Part shown: piece after piece, positions 59,433 through 64,000 of the stretch
Numbering within the stretch: the stretch's first letter is position 1
How the letters are laid out: the number at the start of each line of letters is the position of its first letter
Translations under genes and position numbers: made by a program
NCBI RefSeq assembly: GCF_024397895.1
Contig: NZ_CP073346.1
Location: 4,340,001 to 4,404,000 of the forward strand
Reading direction: 5' to 3'
DNA length: 64,000 nt
From: Pseudomonas benzenivorans
GTDB taxonomy: Bacteria > Pseudomonadota > Gammaproteobacteria > Pseudomonadales > Pseudomonadaceae
Notes under the pieces: generated by a model
Seen by the model: the letters and a program-made list of their open reading frames with translations, nothing else
What the model was told of the DNA's origin: nothing
Database searches by the model: none

Positions 59433-60698
59433 GTGAAGTCAACAGTTATCACGAAAATTATAAATATTAGTCTGAGAGGGGCTACCCTTGTCAGTAAGTT
59501 TTTGTTGATCTTCTTTCTTGCGCGTTTCCTTGAGCCAGCTGAGGTGGGGCTGTATGGCTTGCTCATGGCTTCCGTGGGTTATGCCATCTATTGGGTGGGG
59601 TTTGATTTCTATACTTTTAGTTCGCGTGAGATCATCGGTGCTGAAAGAAAGCTTTGGGGGGGTATGTTGAAGGACCAGGCAGTGTTCTTTTTGTTTATAT
59701 ATTTATTGTTACTGCCGCTATTGATGCTTGTTTTTATCAAGGGGCTTATGCCCTGGTACTTGGCGCCCTGGTTCTTTTTGCTGCTGATCTTGGAACACCT
59801 TGGGCAGGAGTTGAATCGTCTGCTTGTCGCTATTTCTGAGCCTTTATTCGCGAGTTTTGTGCTCTTCGTAAGGTCGGGAGCCTGGGTCTGCGTAGTGCTT
59901 CCACTTATGTGGCTAGACCCAGAGCTACGGAAGCTTGAGACTGTACTGGCCGCGTGGAGCGTGGGGGTGGGGGTTGCATGTTGTTTGGGTTTTACTCGGG
60001 TCGTTCACTTGCGATTAAAAGGTTGGCTGACAGCCGTCGATTGGCACTGGGTCTGGAAAGGGATAAAAGTCGCTGTCCCATTTCTGCTGGCTACGCTCGC
60101 TGTTCGGGGGATCTTAACCGTTGACCGATACTGGGTCCAAGCGACTAGTGATATGGATTTGCTGGGCGCCTACGTATTATTCATGGGCATTGCGACAGCT
60201 GTGATCTCGTTCTTGGATGCAGGGGTTTTTGTATTTATCTATCCTGCATTGATTGCCGCGTATCGAAATGGTGACAGTGATAAATTTAAAGCCGGTATGC
60301 ACCAGTTGACTTTGCAGACGGTGCTGGTTGGTGGGGTTATCTCGTTGCTGGCTTTCGTGCTGTTAGGCCCTGTGTTGTCATGGTTGGATAAACCTTTCTA
60401 TATCGAGAAGGCTGGGCTTTTTAGTTGGATTATGTTGGCCATGATTCTATATGGGCTGAGTATGATTCCTCACTATGGTCTATATGCTAAGGGGGCGGAT
60501 AAGCATATCATATTGAGTCATCTTGCAGGTTTGGTAGTGTTTCCGCCGTCAGCCTATATGCTTTCTCGCTCTAATGGTGAGTTGGCAGTCCCTTATGCGC
60601 TGTGTATTTCTTTTGCGCTTATTTTTTTCTGGAAGCTATATGCTTACGCTGTACTTCGCGGAAAATCTTGCGCAAAGAATGTGCAGCTTTCATTGTGA
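59433..60698 (+). CDS. Wzx-like O-antigen flippase / polysaccharide transporter
   Basis: 421-aa polytopic membrane protein with about 12 predicted helices. The N-terminal ISLRGATLVSKFLLIFFLARFLEPAEVGLYGLL resembles the MATE/Wzx-type polysaccharide transporter family (LxxxxxAxxLxPxxxGxYxLL pattern), and charged residues lie between helices as in Wzx. It would move lipid-linked O-units across the inner membrane. The start is GTG at 59433, with a poor ribosome site (AGAGCAGAGC). The gene has clearly more A+T and rarer codons (ata, tta, agt) than its neighbours, the common sign of horizontally exchanged O-antigen genes. Specific substrate unknown. Confidence 0.8.
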   Translation: MKSTVITKIINISLRGATLVSKFLLIFFLARFLEPAEVGLYGLLMASVGYAIYWVGFDFYTFSSREIIGAERKLWGGMLKDQAVFFLFIYLLLLPLLMLVFIKGLMPWYLAPWFFLLLILEHLGQELNRLLVAISEPLFASFVLFVRSGAWVCVVLPLMWLDPELRKLETVLAAWSVGVGVACCLGFTRVVHLRLKGWLTAVDWHWVWKGIKVAVPFLLATLAVRGILTVDRYWVQATSDMDLLGAYVLFMGIATAVISFLDAGVFVFIYPALIAAYRNGDSDKFKAGMHQLTLQTVLVGGVISLLAFVLLGPVLSWLDKPFYIEKAGLFSWIMLAMILYGLSMIPHYGLYAKGADKHIILSHLAGLVVFPPSAYMLSRSNGELAVPYALCISFALIFFWKLYAYAVLRGKSCAKNVQLSL

Positions 60699-60720
60699 CT
60701 AAAAGTAAAGAAGGTTTGTG

Positions 60721-61719
60721 ATGTTCAATGATAAGTCCATTTTAGTGACTGGTGGTACCGGCTCTTTTGGTAACACCTTCGTTCCGATGATCCTGGCCAA
60801 GTACAACCCGCGGCGAGTGATCATCTACTCTCGTGACGAGATGAAGCAGTGGGATATGGCTAAAAAGTTCGAGGGCGATTCCCGCGTTCGCTTCTTTATT
60901 GGCGATATCCGCGACAAGGATCGTCTGTATCGCGCCTTGGATGGTGTCGACTACGTTGTGCACGCCGCTGCGACCAAGATTGTCCCGACCGCCGAATACA
61001 ACCCCTTCGAGTGCGTTAAGACTAATATCGATGGTGCGATGAACTTGATTGACGCCTGTATCGACAAAGGCGTTAAACGTGTGGTTGCGCTCTCAACCGA
61101 CAAGGCTAGCAGCCCGATCAATTTGTACGGTGCGACTAAGTTAGCCTCGGACAAGCTGTTTGTTGCCGGCAACTCTTACGCAGGTGGCCATGAAACCCGC
61201 TTTGCCGTTGTACGTTACGGTAATGTGATGGGATCGCGTGGCTCGGTGATTCCGTTCTTCATGTCGATTAAAGATAAAGGTGTGCTACCTATTACCGATG
61301 ATCGTATGACTCGCTTCATGATTTCCTTGGAAGAAGGTGTCGAATTGGTTTGGCATGCCTTCGAGGATATGGAAGGTGGCGAGATTTATGTGAAGAAGAT
61401 CCCTTCCATGAAAGTTACCGACCTCGCCCGTGTGGTGGCTCCAGAGGCCAGGCAGGAAGTAGTCGGTATTCGTCCCGGTGAAAAGTTGCATGAGCAGATG
61501 ATCAGCGTCGAAGACGCTTACTACACCTACGAATACCCTGAGCATTTCAAAATACTGCCGACCATCAATAATTGGGCCACTTGCGAGAAACGCATTAAGG
61601 ACGGTAAGAAAGTACCGGAAGGTTTCGTCTACTCCAGTGACAACAACGCCGAGTGGATGTCCGATGAGGCGTTGCAGGCCTGGATCGAGGCCAATCGTGA
61701 AAAGATCGGGAGTATCTGA
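60721..61719 (+). CDS. pseB: UDP-N-acetylglucosamine 4,6-dehydratase (inverting), PseB-like
   Basis: 332-aa extended SDR enzyme, first step of pseudaminic acid synthesis: UDP-GlcNAc is dehydrated and epimerised at C5. The NADP motif is VTGGTGSFGNTF, the active-site set includes STDKASSPINLYGATKLASDKLF (Tyr and Lys of YxxxK) and VRYGNVMGSRGSVIPFF. RPGEKLHEQMISVED and MTRFMISLEEGV are PseB/FlaA1 traits. The short ~330-aa length excludes the long membrane-bound WbpM form. The ATG at 60721 follows AAGG by 7 nt; a GTG one codon earlier is also possible. It is followed 3 bp later by pseC. Confidence 0.92.
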   Translation: MFNDKSILVTGGTGSFGNTFVPMILAKYNPRRVIIYSRDEMKQWDMAKKFEGDSRVRFFIGDIRDKDRLYRALDGVDYVVHAAATKIVPTAEYNPFECVKTNIDGAMNLIDACIDKGVKRVVALSTDKASSPINLYGATKLASDKLFVAGNSYAGGHETRFAVVRYGNVMGSRGSVIPFFMSIKDKGVLPITDDRMTRFMISLEEGVELVWHAFEDMEGGEIYVKKIPSMKVTDLARVVAPEARQEVVGIRPGEKLHEQMISVEDAYYTYEYPEHFKILPTINNWATCEKRIKDGKKVPEGFVYSSDNNAEWMSDEALQAWIEANREKIGSI

Positions 61720-61722
61720 TCC

Positions 61723-62880
61723 ATGATCCCTTACGGTCGCCAGGACATCACTCAAGCCGACATCGATGCAGTCGTGGGTGTATTGCAGTCCGACTTCCTT
61801 ACCCAGGGACCTATGGCTCCGCGCTTCGAGCAAAGCGTGGCACAGCATGTCGGCGCCCGCCATGCCCTGGCCGTGAATAGTGCTACTTCAGCGCTGCACA
61901 TTGCCTGCCTGGCGCTGGGATTGGGTCCCGGCGACCGCTTGTGGACCACCCCGGTCAGCTTCGTCGCCTCGGCCAATTGTGGTCTCTATTGCGGTGCGGA
62001 GGTCGACTTCGTGGATATTGACCCGCGTACCTACAATCTTTGCCCGCAGGCACTTGAGCGCAAGCTCGAACAGGCCGAGCGAGAAGGCAAGTTGCCCAAG
62101 GTGGTGGTGCCGGTGCACCTGAGCGGTCAGTCTTGCGACATGCAGGCCATCCATGCGCTGGCCCAGCGCTATGGCTTCAAAATCATCGAGGACGCTTCGC
62201 ACGCTATCGGTGGAAAATATCAAGGTCAGTTCATCGGCAATTGTCGCTACAGCGAAATCACGGTATTCAGCTTCCATCCGGTGAAAATCATCACCACCGC
62301 CGAAGGCGGCATGGCGCTGACCAACGATGCTGAGCTGGCAAATCGTATGGCTCTACTGCGCAGCCACGGTATCACCCGTGACCCGGAACAAATGACGCAT
62401 GAGACCGATGGCCCTTGGTACTATCAACAAGTCGATCTTGGCTTCAATTACCGAATGACAGAGCTGCAGGCAGCCTTGGGTGTTACCCAGATGGCGCGTC
62501 TGGATCAGTATGTTGAGCGGCGTCATCAGCTGGCCAAACGCTACAACTATCTGCTCGGAGAGCTGCCTGTTACCACACCCTGGCAGCATCCGGATAGCTA
62601 TTCGGGGCTGCACCTGTATGTCATCCGGCTGCAGTTGAACAGGATTGTGAAAAGTCATCGCCAGGTTTTCGAGTCCCTGCGCGAGCAGGGACTCGGCGTG
62701 AACTTACACTATATCCCGGTGCATACCCAGCCTTACTACCAGCGAATGGGTTTCAAAGAAGGTGACTACCCGCAAGCGGAAAGTTATTACCGCGAGGCCA
62801 TTAGCCTGCCTATGTTTCAGACCATGACGGAAGAGCAGCAGAATCGTGTTGTGTCTGTGCTTCAAGAGGTAGTGTCTTGA
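61723..62880 (+). CDS. pseC: UDP-4-amino-4,6-dideoxy-N-acetyl-beta-L-altrosamine transaminase, PseC-like
   Basis: 385-aa DegT/DnrJ/EryC1-family PLP aminotransferase. It has the start MIPYGRQDITQADIDAVVGVL, the cofactor-binding EDASHAIGGKY, and the PLP lysine Lys188 in FSFHPVKIITTAEGGMALT, followed by GFNYRMTELQAALG. PseC aminates the keto sugar made by PseB. The tight spacing to pseB (3 bp) and the 4-nt overlap with the next gene (TTGA) indicate one transcript. Specificity for the altrosamine product is inferred from the PseB neighbour. Confidence 0.92.
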   Translation: MIPYGRQDITQADIDAVVGVLQSDFLTQGPMAPRFEQSVAQHVGARHALAVNSATSALHIACLALGLGPGDRLWTTPVSFVASANCGLYCGAEVDFVDIDPRTYNLCPQALERKLEQAEREGKLPKVVVPVHLSGQSCDMQAIHALAQRYGFKIIEDASHAIGGKYQGQFIGNCRYSEITVFSFHPVKIITTAEGGMALTNDAELANRMALLRSHGITRDPEQMTHETDGPWYYQQVDLGFNYRMTELQAALGVTQMARLDQYVERRHQLAKRYNYLLGELPVTTPWQHPDSYSGLHLYVIRLQLNRIVKSHRQVFESLREQGLGVNLHYIPVHTQPYYQRMGFKEGDYPQAESYYREAISLPMFQTMTEEQQNRVVSVLQEVVS

Positions 62881-64000
62881 AAAGTGTTGCAGTTCTTCAG
62901 GCCCGCACAAATTCGTCACGTCTGCCAGGCAAAGTGCTTCTACCAATTAACGGTATCCCTCTTGTAGTATTGGCAGCCAAACGTGCTGCCAATACTGACC
63001 GTAAAGTCATAGTTGCCACCTCACAGGAAGCGAGCGATGATGCTCTGGCAGCGATTATCGAGGGTCACGGCCTGGCCTGCTCGAGAGGTAGCCTTGAAAA
63101 TACTCTGGAAAGGGTGGTTCATGCCTTATCAGGATATGACGATAACACTATAGTGTTCCGTCTAACTGCAGACAATATTTTTCCTGATGGCAGCCTGCTC
63201 GATGAAATAGAGCAAGACTTCATAAAAAGAAAACTTGACTATCTTTGCTGTAATGGCGAACCGTCCGGCTTACCTTACGGCATGAGTGCTGAAATAACCA
63301 GGTTAGGTCATTTGCGTGAGGCTGCCAGAAACAGCTCCAGCAAATATGATCAAGAACATGTAACACCCTATATCATCAGGAAGTTCGGCTCTGAATTCTT
63401 CGAGAGTTATCGATCCTTAAATAAAGGTCACTTTCGCTGTACCATTGATTGTTTTGATGACTATCTGGGGGCACTGCGGCTCTTTTCAAATTTTGACGAC
63501 GCCATACATGCCGACCCATTTGATTTGATAAAGTACCTTGAAAGTTCTCCATATCAACCAATGGGAAGTCAACCTGTGCCACGGTTGGTTTTGGGAGCTG
63601 CTCAGCTTGGTAGCAACTATGGTGTGGCAAACAAAATCGGACAGCCTTCCTCGAGTTTGTCTCAGGAACTTATTAAAACTGCGATAGCCAATGGTGTGGT
63701 TTACCTCGATACGGCTCGTGCGTATGGTAATAGTGAAGAGATTATTGGCCAGGCACTGAAAAGTGGTTGGGAAGGGAGAGTTAAGATAATAACCAAACTT
63801 TCTCCACTTCTAGAGTGCCCTGCCGATGCGTCAACTAATTCTGTCAGAGCCTTTGTCGATGCTAGCATCTACCAATCCTGCTCTGCGCTTCGCGTGCAAA
63901 GCCTTGACGTTTTGATGCTACATCGTGTCTCGCATATTGACGAGTGGGACGGCGCGGTATGGCAAAGGCTACAGGAACTCCTGGAGTCTGGAGTCATAAA
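62877..64000 (+). CDS. Cytidylyltransferase / aldo-keto reductase fusion, partial
   Basis: At least 374 aa, running off the right edge. The N-terminal part (about 1-225) is an SpsF/PseF-type sugar nucleotidyltransferase: VAVLQARTNSSRLPGKVLLPI, then VATSQEASDD and VFRLTADNIFPD. From about residue 233 a second domain starts (VPRLVLGAAQLGSNYGVAN), an aldo-keto reductase with YLDTARAYGNSEEIIG and LDVLMLHRV. The start is TTG at 62877, overlapping the pseC stop, with AGAGGT 7 nt upstream; no ATG is close. Such fusions occur in surface-sugar gene clusters. It could activate the nonulosonic acid with CTP while the second domain performs a redox step; the exact reactions are unknown. Confidence 0.85.
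   Translation, partial: MKSVAVLQARTNSSRLPGKVLLPINGIPLVVLAAKRAANTDRKVIVATSQEASDDALAAIIEGHGLACSRGSLENTLERVVHALSGYDDNTIVFRLTADNIFPDGSLLDEIEQDFIKRKLDYLCCNGEPSGLPYGMSAEITRLGHLREAARNSSSKYDQEHVTPYIIRKFGSEFFESYRSLNKGHFRCTIDCFDDYLGALRLFSNFDDAIHADPFDLIKYLESSPYQPMGSQPVPRLVLGAAQLGSNYGVANKIGQPSSSLSQELIKTAIANGVVYLDTARAYGNSEEIIGQALKSGWEGRVKIITKLSPLLECPADASTNSVRAFVDASIYQSCSALRVQSLDVLMLHRVSHIDEWDGAVWQRLQELLESGVI

Overview
The window is a chromosomal segment of a high-GC gammaproteobacterium, almost certainly a Pseudomonas. Gene content and order (ykgJ-type gene, cpxRA-type operon, yciI, rnm, yciO, trpS, scpAB, rluB, yciK, mupP, ubiG, mtaD, mtnA, gyrA, serC, pheA, hisC, tyrA-aroA fusion, cmk, rpsA, ihfB, wzz) follow the conserved backbone I know from P. 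aeruginosa and relatives. No database search was possible; family names rest on recognised motifs.

Layout. 1-11.5 kb: a decayed trkH remnant, a Cys-cluster protein, a nitroreductase, a minus-strand envelope-stress operon (cpxR, a CpxP/Spy-like protein, cpxA, with an anchored coiled-coil protein ahead), yciI, then rnm-yciO and trpS-scpA-scpB-rluB. 11.5-16.7 kb, minus strand: a diguanylate cyclase, yciK, mupP, ubiG and mtaD, with a palindromic MITE-like repeat between mupP and ubiG. 16.8-29.8 kb, plus strand: mtnA, gyrA, then a tight aromatic/serine biosynthesis run serC-pheA-hisC-tyrA/aroA-cmk with start/stop overlaps, rpsA and ihfB.

The ihfB-wzz interval, normally the left edge of the O-antigen locus, carries about 25 kb of accessory DNA dominated by two giant paralogous genes (30743-41551 and 43677-54437; 3602 and 3586 aa). 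Each encodes a protein with two complete animal-type heme peroxidase domains, each followed by RTX calcium-binding repeats, then Ig-like modules, a tandem array of nearly identical 300-bp RTX units and a C-terminal type I secretion signal. They resemble the bacterial MopA (manganese-oxidising peroxidase) type. An IS481-family element sits exactly on the stop codon of the first gene.

From 54.7 kb the O-antigen/surface glycan locus begins: two tandem wzz-type chain-length regulators, an MBL/beta-CASP nuclease gene broken by a small palindromic insertion, an AT-richer Wzx-like flippase, and pseB-pseC plus a cytidylyltransferase/aldo-keto reductase fusion running off the right edge. These point to pseudaminic-acid-type sugar synthesis. 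No tRNA, rRNA or CRISPR array was seen.
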